Source: Mesocentrotus franciscanus
Lineage: Eukaryota; Echinodermata; Echinoidea; Camarodonta; Strongylocentrotidae
Length of the DNA: 64,000 nucleotides
Reading direction: 5' to 3'
Assembly: GCA_037976565.1 (NCBI GenBank)
Contig: CP137670.1
Span: forward strand, 310,001-374,000
This document shows positions 23,495-35,324 of the stretch, piece by piece. A program made the position numbers and the translations under genes. The notes beneath the pieces are model-generated. The model saw nothing but the letters and a program-made list of their open reading frames with translations, did no database searches and had not been told where the DNA came from. The number at the start of each line of letters is the position of its first letter. The first letter of the stretch is position 1.

Positions 23495-23745
23495 TCTATT
23501 ATGTCTTGTAATGTTCCTTAATTTTCTATAGCTCTGCCCTTTGCCCTTTGGCCTTGGAACTCAAAATACGAATTTGCATATTATGACGTCAGCATATTTA
23601 TGGAAAATTGATTGTATCTGTAAATATGGATCGATTTTCTTCCAAATTTTGATATGTTGTAGCTAAGACAATTTTCTACAAGATCAGTTATTCAGATTAC
23701 ATAACAGACCACCTAATTCGTCCTCATGACGAATTACATTTCTAG

Positions 23746-25754
23746 TTTATTATTTATTTTTATTTATTTCCGCCACTTTTGTTCCGTTGATAACTCAAGA
23801 TCGGTTTTGTCAATTTCTTTCAATTTTGGCACAGTCATAGGTCATAGTCATGAGACGTGACAGGAACATTTTCAAGGTCATCAAGTCTTCATGACGTCAT
23901 CCAGGCGCCATTTTGTGTTTTTTTGGTACTTTCAACTCATGATCATATCTTCATAACGGAAAGTCATTTCTCATTCATATTTATCATGATCAAGGTCAAT
24001 ATCCGTCCGGTCAATTTCAGGTCAAAAACGCGCGCATGCGTACGTCCGCGCGTTAGCGCGCGCAAAATTTCAAAATGCTCAAAATCGTCTCAAATTCATT
24101 TTGCATACGTTTCAGGCCATTTTAAGCATTTCGCAAAAACGCGCACACGCGCGCGCGTTTTCGTTCGTGACGGCCGAACGCAACATAAATCGCCATTTTT
24201 TTGTCATGATATTCCCATTTTTTCCGAACAATTTGATACCATGTTTATCTTTTTATGACCATTAATAACGCAATGAGCGTCCGTTCAAGATACATGTCCG
24301 TGCGCGCGAGCTCTTGTAATACATAGCATATATGGGCAAAAACATGCCTATACAAAATTCATTGTAACTCTTCAGAATGGATGGGAACTCCCAATTTTTT
24401 TCATATTTGGATAGATTATGAGTCGGAGATATGATTTCATGTCTCATTTGACCCTCAATTAACTCATGACGTCATCATAATGGCCTCCGAACTCAAAATT
24501 TCAATTTGCATATTATGACGTCAGCATATTTTTGGAAAATTGATTGTATCTCTGTAAATATTGATCGATTTTCTTCCAAATTTTGATATGTTCTAGCTGA
24601 GACAATTCTCTACAAATGCAGTCACCACGATTTTCATTTTGACAAAGGCATCATGGCGTATTTTTGCGATTAAAGGAGGCATGTCAATTTTTCACATTTT
24701 GCGTGTATTCTCTATGGGACATGACTTTTCTCAAAACTGGATTCTACATTCCGTCTTTCGCGAGCAATATCTCCGTCGTTTTAGTTTTGTTTTTGCTGAG
24801 CTTTGAGTATGTTGTAGCTGAGACAATAAGCTATCACAAGTGTGCCCTTTATTTTTCGATCAGATGCCGGGATCATGCTCATATTTCACTTGCAAAGTGA
24901 GATTTGAGAATTCCATTTTCCGTTCACGTGTAATGTCTATGTGGATTATTTTGGTATAGTGGTCATAGCACTTGCCTCCCATTCCGGCGACCCAAGTTCG
25001 ATTCCTGGTGGGTCATTTTTTTTTTTTTTTTTGCCGTCGTTTTAAATTTGATTTTATGATCTTCTTCGACTATTATAACATATTATCATATACAATCACA
25101 AACAATGTAATAAAATGCCTAATTTTGCGTGTTATATCTATGGGAGAAGAATGTCAATCGTTTGAGTACAACCCTATGGGAAATCTGGTATTAAACCTAA
25201 TATAGGGTGTATCTCCCAACTCTGCTACAATATCAAATCACCTTGCTAGTCTCCTTCCCAGACGTTTTTACTTTTTCCAGTTATTCAGCCCAAGGTATAT
25301 GCATGTTTACGTCTCTCCCGTGGACATAGAATTGTTTACTTGTCTATACTTCTCTCTTTCTCTATATTAAATTCTATTTATGCTGGATATATTGAATGCA
25401 TCGTTCTCCATTGCATCTCTCTTTCTCTTCTCTCTTGCTCTGTTTCCCTTCTCCTCTCTTATTGCCCCTCTACCTCCTCGCCTGCTCTGGTTCTCGTTCT
25501 CCTTCTATTATGTCTTGTAATGTTCCTTAATTTTCTACAGCTCTGCCCTTTGCCCTTTGGCCTTGGAACTCAAAATACGAATTTGCATATTATGACGTCA
25601 GCATATTTATGGAAAATTGATTGTATCTGTAAATATGGATCGATTTTCTTCCAAATTTTGATATGTTGTAGCTAAGACAATTTTCTACAAGATCAGTTAT
25701 TCAGATTACATAACAGACCACCTAATTCGTCCTCATGACGAATTACATTTCTAG
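23746..25754 (+). mobile_element. Helitron-like A element
   Basis: 2,009 bp, same subfamily as its left neighbour and nearly identical over most of its length. The pyrimidine tract is shortened to about 105 bp (25400-25504). ACAGACCACCT, stem 25724-25744, CTAG 25751-25754 before TT. No 5' hairpin. Confidence 0.65.
24945..25015 (+). pseudogene. tRNA-Gly(CCC)-like pseudogene / Pol III promoter
   Basis: 71 nt, A-box from 24952, CTCCCAT loop, B-box, then a T-tract of about 17. Confidence 0.65.
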
Positions 25755-26954
25755 TTTTTATTTATTTCTCCCCTTTTTGTTCCGAGGATAACTCAAGATC
25801 GGTTAGTCAATTTCTTTCAATTTTGGCACAGTCATAGGTCATTGTCATGAGACGTGACAGGAACATTTTCAAGGTCATCAAGTCTTCATGACGTCATCCA
25901 GGCGCCATTTTGTGTTTTTTTTTGGTACTTTCAACTCATGATCATATCTTCATAACGGAAAGTCATTTTTCATTCATATTTATCATGATCAAGGTCAATA
26001 TCCGTCCGGTCAATTTCAGGTCAAAAAACGCGCGCGCATGCGTACGTCCGCGCGTCAGCGCGCGCAAAATTTCAAAATGCTCCAAATCGTCTCAAATTCA
26101 TTTTGGATACGTTTCAGGCCATTTTAAGCATTTCAAAAAACGCGCACACGCACATGCGCGCGCGTTTTCGCGCGTAACACCATTACACAACATAGAATCG
26201 CCATTTTTTTCTTTCATGATATTTCATTTTTTCAAACAATTTGATACCATGTTTATCTTTTATGACCATTAATAACGGAATGAGCGTCCGTTCAAGATAA
26301 CATGTCCGTGCGCGCGAGCTCTTGTAATACATAGCATATATGGGCAAAAACATGCCTATACAAAATTCATTGTAACTCTTCAGAATGGATGGGAACTCCC
26401 AATTTTTTTCATATTTGGATAGATTATGAGTCGGAGATATGATTTCATGTCTCATTTGACCCTCAATTAACTCATGACGTCATCATAATGGCCTCCGAAC
26501 TCAAAATTTCAATTTGCATATTATGACGTCAGCATATTTTTGGAAAATTGATTGTATCTCTGTAAATATTGATCGATTTTCTTCCAAATTTTGATATGTT
26601 CTAGCTGAGACAATTCTCTACAAATGCAGTCATCACGATTTTTCATTTTGACAAAGGCATCATGGCGTATTTTTGCGATTAAAGGAGGCATGTCAATTTT
26701 TCACATTTTGCGTGTATTCTCTATGGGACATGACTTTTTCTCAAAACTGGATTCTACATTCCGTCTTTCGCGAGCAATATCTCCGTCGTTTTAGTTTTGT
26801 TTTTGCTGAGCTTTGAGTATGTTGTAGCTGAGACAATAAGCTATCACAAGTGTGCCCTTTATTTTTCGATCAGATGCCGGGATCATGCTCATATTTCACT
26901 TGCAAAGTGGGATTTGAGAATTCCATTTTCCGTTCACGTGTAATGTCTATGTGG

Positions 26955-27025
26955 ATTATTTTGGTATAGTGGTCATAGCACTTGCCTCCCATTCCGGCGA
27001 CCCAAGTTCGATTCCTGGTGGGTCA
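26955..27025 (+). pseudogene. tRNA-Gly(CCC)-like pseudogene / Pol III promoter
   Basis: 71 nt with both promoter boxes and a following T-tract of about 17; identical in sequence to the copy at 24945. Confidence 0.65.
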
Positions 27026-27408
27026 TTTTTTTTTTTTTTTTTGCCGTCGTTTTAAATTTGATTTTATGATCTTCTTCGACTATTATAACATATTATCATA
27101 TACAATCACAAACAATGTAATAAAATGCCTAATTTTGCGTGTTATATCTATGGGAGAAGAATGTCAATCGTTTGAGTACAACCCTATGGGAAATCTGGTA
27201 TTAAACCTAATATAGGGTTTATCTCCCAACTCTGCTACAATATCAAATCACCTTGCTAGTCTCCTTCCCAGACGTTTTTACTTTTCCAGTTATTCAGCCC
27301 AAGGTATATGCATGTTTACGTCTCTCCCGTGGACATAGAATTGTTTACTTGTCTATACTTCTCTCTTTCTCTATATTAAATTCTATTTATGCTGGATATA
27401 TTGAATGC

Positions 27409-27675
27409 ATCGTTCTCCATTGCATCTCTCTCTTCTCTCTCTCTTGCTCTGTTTCCCTTCTCCTCTCTTATTTTGCCCCTCTCCTTCTCTTGCTCTGTCT
27501 CTGCATATATATCTCTCTCTACTCTTTTACCCTCTCCCTCTCTCTCTGCCTCCCTCTACCTCGACCTCTTGCCTTGCCTCCCTCTTATTCTCTTGCTCTG
27601 TCTCCCTCTGCCTCTGCCCTTCTCTTTTCTTCTCTCTCACCCTCTACCTCTCCCGCCTCTGGTTCTCGTTCTCCT
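27409..27675 (+). repeat. Pyrimidine-rich CTCT tract
   Basis: Same pattern as 23229-23494, with small indels. Confidence 0.9.
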
Positions 27676-27927
27676 TCTATTATGTCTTGTAATGTTCCTT
27701 AATTTTCTATAGCTCTGCCCTTTGCCCTTTGGCCTTGGAACTCAAAATACGAATTTGCATATTATGACGTCAGCATATTTATGGAAAATTGATTGTATCT
27801 CTGTAAATATGGATCGATTTTCTTCCAAATTTTGATATGTTGTAGCTAAGACAATTTTCTACAAGATCAGTTATTCAGATTACATAACAGACCACCTAAT
27901 TCGTCCTCATGACGAATTACATTTTAT

Positions 27928-27958
27928 TAGGTGGTCTGTCGTATCGACAGATCACCTA
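27928..27958 (+). repeat. 5' terminal hairpin module (lineage II)
   Basis: 14-bp arms with one mismatch and loop TAT, followed by the GTCAGAATTTTC leader and an ATT microsatellite. Confidence 0.8.
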
Positions 27959-29206
27959 TTGTTTTTGTCAGAATTTTCTTTCTTTATTATTATTATTATT
28001 CTTTATTTTTATTTATTTCTACCCTTTTTTGTTCCGAGGATAACTCAAGATCGGTTTTGTCAATTTCTTTCAATTTTGGCACAGTCATAGGTCATAGTCA
28101 TGAGACGTGACAGGAACATTTTCAAGGTCATCAAGTCTTCATGACGTCATCCAGGCGCCATTTTGTGTTTTTTTGTACTTTCAACTCATGATCATATCTT
28201 CATAACGGAAAGTCATTTCTCATTCATATTTATCATGATCAAGGTCAATATCCGTCCGGTCAATTTCAGGTCAAAACGCGCGCGCATGCGTACGTCCGCG
28301 CGTCAGCGCGCGCAAAATTTCAAAATGCTCCAAATCGTCTCAAATTCATTTTGGATACGTTTCAGGCCATTTTAAGCATTTCGCAAAAAAACGCACACGC
28401 ACATGCGCGCGCGTTTTCGCGCGTAACACCATTACACAACATAAAATCGCCATTTTTTTCTTTCATGATATTTCCCATATTTTTTCAAACAATTTGATAC
28501 CATGTTTATCTCTTATTGACCATTAATAACGCAATGAGCGTCCATTCAAGATAAATGTCCGTGCGCGCGAGCTCTTGTAATACATAGCATATATGGGCAA
28601 AAACATGCCTATACAAAATTCATTGTAACTCTTCAGAATGGATGGGAACTCCCAATTTTTTTCATATTTGGATAGATTATGAGTCGGAGATATGATTTCA
28701 TGTCTCATTTGACCCTCAATTAACTCATGACGTCATCATAATGGCCTCCGAACTCAAAATTTCAATTTGCATATTATGACGTCAGCATATTTTTGGAAAA
28801 TTGATTGTATCTCTGTAAATATTGATCGATTTTCTTCCAAATTTTGATATGTTCTAGCTGAGACAATTCTCTACAAATGCAGTCACCACGATTTTTCATT
28901 TTGACAAAGGCATCATGGCGTATTTTTGCGATTAAAGGAGGCATGTCAATTTTTCACATTTTGCGTGTATTCTCTATGGGACATGACTTTTCTCAAAACT
29001 GGATTCTACATTCCGTCTTTCGCGAGCAATATCTCCGTCGTTTTAGTTTTGTTTTTGCTGAGCTTTGAGTATGTTGTAGCTGAGACAATAAGCTATCACA
29101 AGTGTGCCCTTTATTTTTCGATCAGATGCCGGGATCATGCTCATATTTCACTTGCAAAGTGGGATTTGAGAATTCCATTTTCCGTTCACGTGTAATGTCT
29201 ATGTGG

Positions 29207-29277
29207 ATTATTTTGGTATAGTGGTCATAGCACTTGCCTCCCATTCCGGCGACCCAAGTTCGATTCCTGGTGGGTCA
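29207..29277 (+). pseudogene. tRNA-Gly(CCC)-like pseudogene / Pol III promoter
   Basis: 71 nt, A-box from 29214, B-box, T-tract of about 17. Confidence 0.65.
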
Positions 29278-29663
29278 TTTTTTTTTTTTTTTTTGCCGTC
29301 GTTTTAAATTTGATTTTATGATCTTCTTCGACTATTATAACATATTATCATATACAATCACAAACAATGTAATAAAATGCCTAATTTTGCGTGTTATATC
29401 TATGGGAGAAGAATGTCAATCGTTTGAGTACAACCCTATGGGAAATCTGGTATTAAACCTAATATAGGGTGTATCTCCCAACTCTGCTACAATATCAAAT
29501 CACCTTGCTAGTCTCCTTCCCAGACGTTTTTACTTTTTCCAGTTATTCAGCCCAAGGTATATGCATGTTTACGTCTCTCCCGTGGACATAGAATTGTTTA
29601 CTTGTCTATACTTCTCTCTTTCTCTATATTAAATTCTATTTATGCTGGATATATTGAATGCAT

Positions 29664-29931
29664 CGTTCTCCATTGCATCTCTCTCTTTCTCCTCTCTCTT
29701 GCTCTGTTTCCCTTCTCCTCTCTTATTTTGCCCCTCTCCTTCTCTTGCTCTGTCTCTGCATATATATCTCTCTCTACTCTTTTACCCTCTCTCTCTCTCT
29801 GCCTCCCTCTACCTCGACCTCTTGCCTTGCCTCCCTCTTATTCTCTTGCTCTGTCTCCCTCTGCCTCTGCCCTTCTCTTTTTCTTCTCTCTCACCCTCTA
29901 CCTCTCCCGCCTGCTCTGGTTCTCGTTCTCC
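29664..29931 (+). repeat. Pyrimidine-rich CTCT tract
   Basis: C/T tract in the 3' module of the unit ending at 30185. Confidence 0.9.
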
Positions 29932-30423
29932 TTCTATTATGTCTTGTAATGTTCCTTAATTTTCTATAGCTCTGCCCTTTGCCCTTTGGCCTTGGAACTC
30001 AAAATACGAATTTGCATATTATGACGTCAGCATATTTATGGAAAATTGATTGTATCTCTGTAAATATGGATCGATTTTCTTCCAAATTTTGATATGTTGT
30101 AGCTAAGACAATTTTCTACAAGATCAGTTATTCAGATTACATAACAGACCACCTAATTCGTCCTCATGACGAATTACATTTCTAGTTATTATTTATTTTT
30201 ATTTCCTCCACTTTTTGTTCCGAGGATAACTCAAGATCGGTTTTGTCAATTTCTTTCAATTTTGGACAGTCATGGGTCATTGTCATAAAACGTGACAGGA
30301 ACATTTTCAAGGTCATCAGGTCATCGTGACGTCATCCAGGCGCCATTTTGTGAAATCACATGATCAATCATATCTTCATGATGCGTCATCAAAGGTCATT
30401 CATATTCATATCACATATAATTC

Positions 30424-30444
30424 AGGTCAAGGGTCAACAGGTCA
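30424..30444 (+). promoter_or_regulatory. AGGTCA direct-repeat cluster (DR1 + DR2)
   Basis: AGGTCA-A-GGGTCA (DR1) followed after 2 nt by AGGTCA. It is repeated at 31641-31661 and 33949-33969 and on the other strand at 58146-58166. DR1 and DR2 are binding formats of RXR-class nuclear receptors; binding here is untested. Confidence 0.4.
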
Positions 30445-32227
30445 TGTCGTCAAAAATCACATAAAGTCATGACGCGCGTACGCGCGTCAAAATTTTAAAA
30501 TGCTCAAAATCACTTAACTATTAAACGAGAGTACGAATCAGGTCATTTTAAGCATTTCAAAATTTCCGTCCGTGCGCGTCCGCGCGCGCGCGCGCGCAGC
30601 GCGTACACATCGTAAAAACGCCTTTTTCGCATGGTTTTTATTTCTGACACTATTTTTGACAATTTCCAACTATTTCCAGTCATTCTCGACCTTCCATAAT
30701 GCCACACGCGTGCGTCAAACTTTAAAATTCGTGCGCGCGTCAATGGGCAATATAATGTAAAAAGTGGTAAAAACATGTCTATATAAAATCCGCCATAGCT
30801 CGTCAGAATGCCTAAATACCCCAAATTTTTAACATTTTCTGGAAGCCCATGAAATGTTTATGTGATTTCATGTATAATTTTGTCCAATCGTATGTTCTGA
30901 CGTCGTCATATTTGCATATGAACTCGAAAATTTGATTTTGAAAATATGACATCATAATTTTGGTATTCATTTGATAATATTGCAGTAATCGGTTGTCGAT
31001 TTTCTTCCAAATTTTGATATGTTGTAGCTGAGACAATTCTCTACCAATGCAGTCAACACGATTTTTCATTTTGACAAAAGCATCATGGCGTATTTTTGCG
31101 ATTAAAGGAGGCATGTCAATTTTTCACATTTTGCGTGTATTCTCTATGGGACATGACTTTTTGTCAAAACTGGATTCTACATTCCCGTCTTTCGCGAGCA
31201 ATATCTCCGTCGTTTTAGTTTTGTTTTCGCTGAGCTTCGAGTATGTTGTAGCTGAGACAATAAGCTATCACAAGTGTGCCCTTTATTTTTCGATCAGATG
31301 CCGGGATCATGCTCATATTTCACTTGCAAAGTGGGATTTGAGAATTCCATTTTCCGTTCACGTGTAATCGCTATGGGAAATGTTTTTATATCGGTAACGC
31401 ACTTGTTTATTTTTATTTTCCCACCACTTTCTTGTGAGCGTGATTGCTCAAATTCGGCTTCATCAATTTTCATCAAATTTTTGTCAGTCATCAGGCTTAT
31501 CAAGGTCAAGTGCCAGCATTTTTTCAAGGTCATCAGGTCATCATGACGTCATCTAGGTGCCATTTTGTGAAATCACATTATCAATCATATCTTCATGATG
31601 CGTCATCAAAGGTCATTCATATTTATATCACATATGCTTCAGGTCAAGGGTCAACAGGTCATGTCATCAAAAGTCACATAAACGTCATGACGCGCGCGTA
31701 AGCGCGCGTCAAAATTTTTAAATGCTCAAAATCACTTAACTATTAAACGAGAGTGCGATTTAGGTCATTTTAAGCATTTCAAAAATTTCAGTCCGTGCGC
31801 GTCCGCGCGCACAATATGCGCGCGCACAGCGCGTACAAAACGTAAAAACGCCGTTTTTTCGCATGGTTTGTATTTCTGACACTATTTTTGACAATTTCTA
31901 ACATTTTCCAGTCATTCTCGACCTTCTATAATGCCCCACGCGTGCGTCAAACTTTAAAATTCGTGCGCGTCAATGGGCAATATAATGTAAAAGTGGTAAA
32001 AACATGTCTATATGAAATCCGCCATAGCTCGTTAGAATGCTGAATACCTCTCAATTTTTTTTCATATTTGGATAGAGTATGAATTGTAGATATGATTTCA
32101 TGTCTCATTTTGCCAGTACAAATATTGTGACGTCATCATAAAGGCCTTGGAATCCAAAATACGAATTTGCATATTATGACGTCAGCACATTTATGGAAAA
32201 TTGATTGTATCTCTGTAAATAGTGATC

Positions 32228-33625
32228 GTTTTTCTTCCAAATGTAAATATGTTGTAGCTAAGACAATTCTCTACAAGATAAGTTACCTCACTTTTCGTTT
32301 TGATGACGTCATCATAGTGAAAATTTCAATTAAAGGCGACATGTCAGAATTTTCTTAATTTGCGTGTTATGTCTATGAAAGTGAATTTCGTTCACATCAT
32401 ATGAATCTACATAACATTAATCTTTGAGCACTATCTAGCTTATTTGTGCTCTTTTTCTCCCAAATTTTGATATGTTGTAGCTAAGACAATTCTCTACAAG
32501 ATAAGTCACCCTCACTTTTCGTTTTGATGACGTCATCATAGTGAAAATTTCAATTAAAGGCGACATGTCAGAATTTTCTTAATTTGCGTGTTATGTCTAT
32601 GAAAGTGAATTTCGTTCACATCATATGAATCTACATAACATTAATCTTTGAGCACTATCTAGCTTATTTGTGCTCTTTTTTCTCCCAAATTTTGATATGT
32701 TGTAGCTAAGACAATTCTCTACAAGATAAGTTGCCCTCACTTTTCGTTTTGATGACGTCATCATAGTGAAAATTTCAATTAAAGGCGACATGTATGTCAG
32801 AATTTTCTTAATTTGCGTGTTATGTCTATCGGAAAGTGAATTTCGTTCACATCATATGAATCTACATAACATTAATCTTCGAGCACTATCTAGCTCATTT
32901 GTGCTCTTTTTCTCCCAAATTTTGATATGTTGTAGCTAAGACAATTCTCTACAAGATAAGTTCACCCTCACTTTTCGTTTTGATGACGTCATCATAGTGA
33001 AAATTTCAATTAAAGGCGACATGTCAGAATTTTCTTAATTTGCGTGTTATGTCTATGAAAGTGAATTTCGTTCACATCATATGAATCTACATAACATTAA
33101 TCTTCGAGCACTATCTAGCTCATTTGTGCTCTTTTTTCTCCCAAATTTTGATATGTTGTAGCTAAGACAATTCTCTACAAGATAAGTCACCCTCACCTTT
33201 CGTTTTGATGACGTCATCATAGTGAAAATTTCAATTAAAGGCGACATGTCAGAATTTTCTTAATTTGCGTGTTATGTCTATCGGAAAGTGAATTTCGTTC
33301 ACATCATATGAATCTACATAACATTAATCTTCGAGCACTATCTAGCTCATTTGTGCTCTTTTTTCTCCCAAATTTTGATATGTTGTAGCTAAGACAATTC
33401 TCTACAAGATAAGTCACCCTCACTTTTCGTTTTGATGACGTCATCATAGTGAAAATTTCAATTAAAGGCGACATGTCAGAATTTTCTTAATTTGCGTGTT
33501 ATGTCTATGAAAGTGAATTTCGTTCACATCATATGAATCTACATAACATTAATCATTGAGCACTATCTAGCTTATTTGTGCTCTTTTTCTCCCAAATTTT
33601 GATATGTTGTAGCTAAGACAATTTA
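32228..33625 (+). repeat. 225-bp satellite, six copies
   Basis: TGATGACGTCATCATAGTG recurs at 32301, 32525, 32750, 32981, 33206 and 33433 (periods 224, 225, 231, 225, 227). Copies differ by few substitutions, for example ATCTTTGAGC versus ATCTTCGAGC and a CGG insertion after GTCTAT in copies 3 and 5. Each monomer carries one CRE palindrome. The monomer is recognisably related to the two monomer modules in every A element. Confidence 0.92.
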
Positions 33626-33994
33626 CTACAAGATCAGTTATTCAGATTACATAACAGACCACCTAATTCGTCCTCATGACGAATTACATTTCTAGTTATT
33701 ATTATTATTATTTATTTATTTTTATTTCCTCCAATTTTTTGTTCCGACGATAACTCAAGATCGGTACAGTCAATTTCTTTCAATTTTGGCACAGTCATGG
33801 GTCATTGTCATGAGACGTGACAGGAACATTTTCAAGGTCATCAGGTCATCGTGACGTCATCCAGGCGCCATTTTGTGAAATCACATGATCAATCATATCT
33901 TCATGATGCGTCATCAAAGGTCATTCATATTCATATCACATATACTTCAGGTCAAGGGTCAACAGGTCATGTCATCAAAGGTCACATAGTAATC

Positions 33995-34018
33995 TGACGC
34001 GCGCGTACGCGCGCGTCA
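33995..34018. repeat. Perfect 24-nt CG palindrome
   Basis: TGACGCGCGCGT followed by its exact reverse complement. Alternating purine-pyrimidine CG makes it a Z-DNA or cruciform candidate. Confidence 0.85.
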
Positions 34019-34899
34019 AAATTTTAAAAAGCTCAAAATCACTTAACTATTAATTGAGAGTACGAATCAGGTCATTTTAAGCATTTCAAAATTTCCGTCC
34101 GCGCGTGCGCGCGTTGCGCGCGCGCGCAGCGCGTACACATCGTAAAACGCCTTTTTTCGCATGGTTTTTATTCTGACACTATTTTTGACAATTTCCAACT
34201 ATTTCCAGTCATTCTCGACCTTCCATAATGCCACACGCGTGCGTCAAACTTTAAAATTCGTGCGCGCGTCAATGGGCAATATAATGTAAAAAGTGGTAAA
34301 AACATGTCTATATAAAATCCGCCATAGCTCGTCAGAATGCCTAAATACCCCAAATTTTTAACATTTTCTGGAAGCCCATGAAATGTTTATGTGATTTCAT
34401 GTATAATTTTGTCCAATCGTATGTTCTGACGTCGTCATATTTGCATATGAACTCGAAAATTTGATTTGAAAATATGACATCATATTTTTGTATTCATTTG
34501 ATAATATTGCAGTAATCGGTTGTCGATTTTCTTCCAAATTTTGATATGTTGTAGCTGAGACAATTCTCACCAATGCAGTCAACACGATTTTCATTTTGAC
34601 AAAAGCATCATGGCGTATTTTTGCGATTGAAGGAGGCATGTCAATTTTTCACATTTTGCGTGTATTCTCTATGGGACATGACTTTTTCAAAACTGGATTC
34701 TACATTCCCGTCTTTCGCGAGCAATATCTCCGTCGTTTTAGTTTTGTTTTCGCTGAGCTTCGAGTATGATGTAGCTGAGACAATAAGCTATCACAAGTGT
34801 GCCCTTTATTTTTCGATCAGATGCCAGGATCATGCTCATATTTCACTTGCAAAGTGGGATTTGAGAATTCCATTTTCCGTTCACGTAATGTCTATGTGG

Positions 34900-34970
34900 A
34901 TTATTTTGGTATAGTGGTCATAGCACTTGCCTCCCATTCCGGCGACCCACGTTCGAGTCCTGGTGGGTGA
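34900..34970 (+). pseudogene. tRNA-Gly-like pseudogene, B-box variant
   Basis: A-box intact. The B-box reads CGTTCGAGTCC and the 3' end GGGTGA, differing from all other copies, followed by a T-tract of about 16. Confidence 0.6.
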
Positions 34971-35324
34971 TTTTTTTTTTTTTTTTGCCGTCGTTTTAAA
35001 TTTGATTTTATGATCTTCTTCGACTATTATAACATATTATCATATACAATCACAAACAATGAGTTAAAATGCCTAATTGTGCGTGTTATAGCTATGGGAG
35101 AGGAATGTCAATCGTTTGAGTACAACCCTATGGGAAATCTGGTATTAAACCTAATATAGGGTTTATCTCCCAACTCTGCTACAATATCAAATCACCTTGC
35201 TAGTCTCCTTCCCAGACGTTTTACTTTTTCCAGTTATTCAGCCCAGGTATATGCATGTTTACGTCTCTCCCGTGGACATAGAATTGTTTACTTGTCTATG
35301 CTTCTCTCTTCTATATTAAATTTA

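Larger units (their letters stand above)
21361..23745 (+). mobile_element. Helitron-like A element with four 5' hairpins
   Basis: Four TAGGTGGTCTGTCG hairpin modules (21372-21570) precede the body. The 5' block differs from the preceding unit (TTCCGTTGATAACTCAAGATCGG) and marks a subfamily. The tRNA-like copy lost its A-box. Pyrimidine tract 23229-23494. The 3' end has ACAGACCACCT, stem 23715-23735 and CTAG 23742-23745. GGT in the 5' arm matches ACC at the 3' end. Length 2,385 bp. Confidence 0.65.
25755..27924 (+). mobile_element. Helitron-like A element, CTAG lost
   Basis: The 3' stem AATTCGTC/GACGAATT (27898-27918) is followed by ACATTTTATTAGG instead of ACATTTCTAGTT. The CTAG is replaced and the next element's 5' hairpin starts at once, giving a direct end-to-end junction. 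tRNA-like 26955-27025; pyrimidine tract 27409-27675. Confidence 0.6.
27925..30185 (+). mobile_element. Helitron-like A element with both ends intact
   Basis: The 5' hairpin TAGGTGGTCTGTCG/CGACAGATCACCTA (27928-27958) and the 3' end ACAGACCACCT, stem 30155-30175, CTAG 30182-30185, TT are all present. The arms correspond (AGGTGGTCTGT and ACAGACCACCT). tRNA-like 29207-29277; pyrimidine tract 29664-29931. Length 2,261 bp; the best single reference copy of lineage II. Confidence 0.7.
30186..33695 (+). mobile_element. Two-part A element with 225-bp satellite core
   Basis: Part a (30186-31405) has a 5' region and one monomer module and stops at TCGGTAACGCACTTG. Part b begins at 31406 with a new 5' region (TTTATTTTTATTTTCCCACC) and continues into a six-copy satellite. 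3' end: ACAGACCACCT, stem 33665-33685, CTAG 33692-33695. CG patches here are the most extreme (30572-30606). The a/b junction recurs in the minus-strand element at 54266-59645. Confidence 0.6.
33696..35324 (+). mobile_element. Helitron-like A element, 3' end in gap
   Basis: 5' region with a DR cluster at 33949-33969 and a perfect 24-nt CG palindrome at 33995-34018, then monomers, tRNA-like 34900-34970, and the start of the 3' module, lost at the N gap. Confidence 0.6.

Noticed and set aside
23210..23521. Leu/Ser/Pro-rich frames over the CTCT tracts
   Set aside because: Low-complexity translations; three overlapping frames stay open at once and tract lengths differ by non-multiples of three.
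32228..33625. Centromeric satellite
   Set aside because: Only six copies, embedded in an element with defined ends; no evidence for centromere function.
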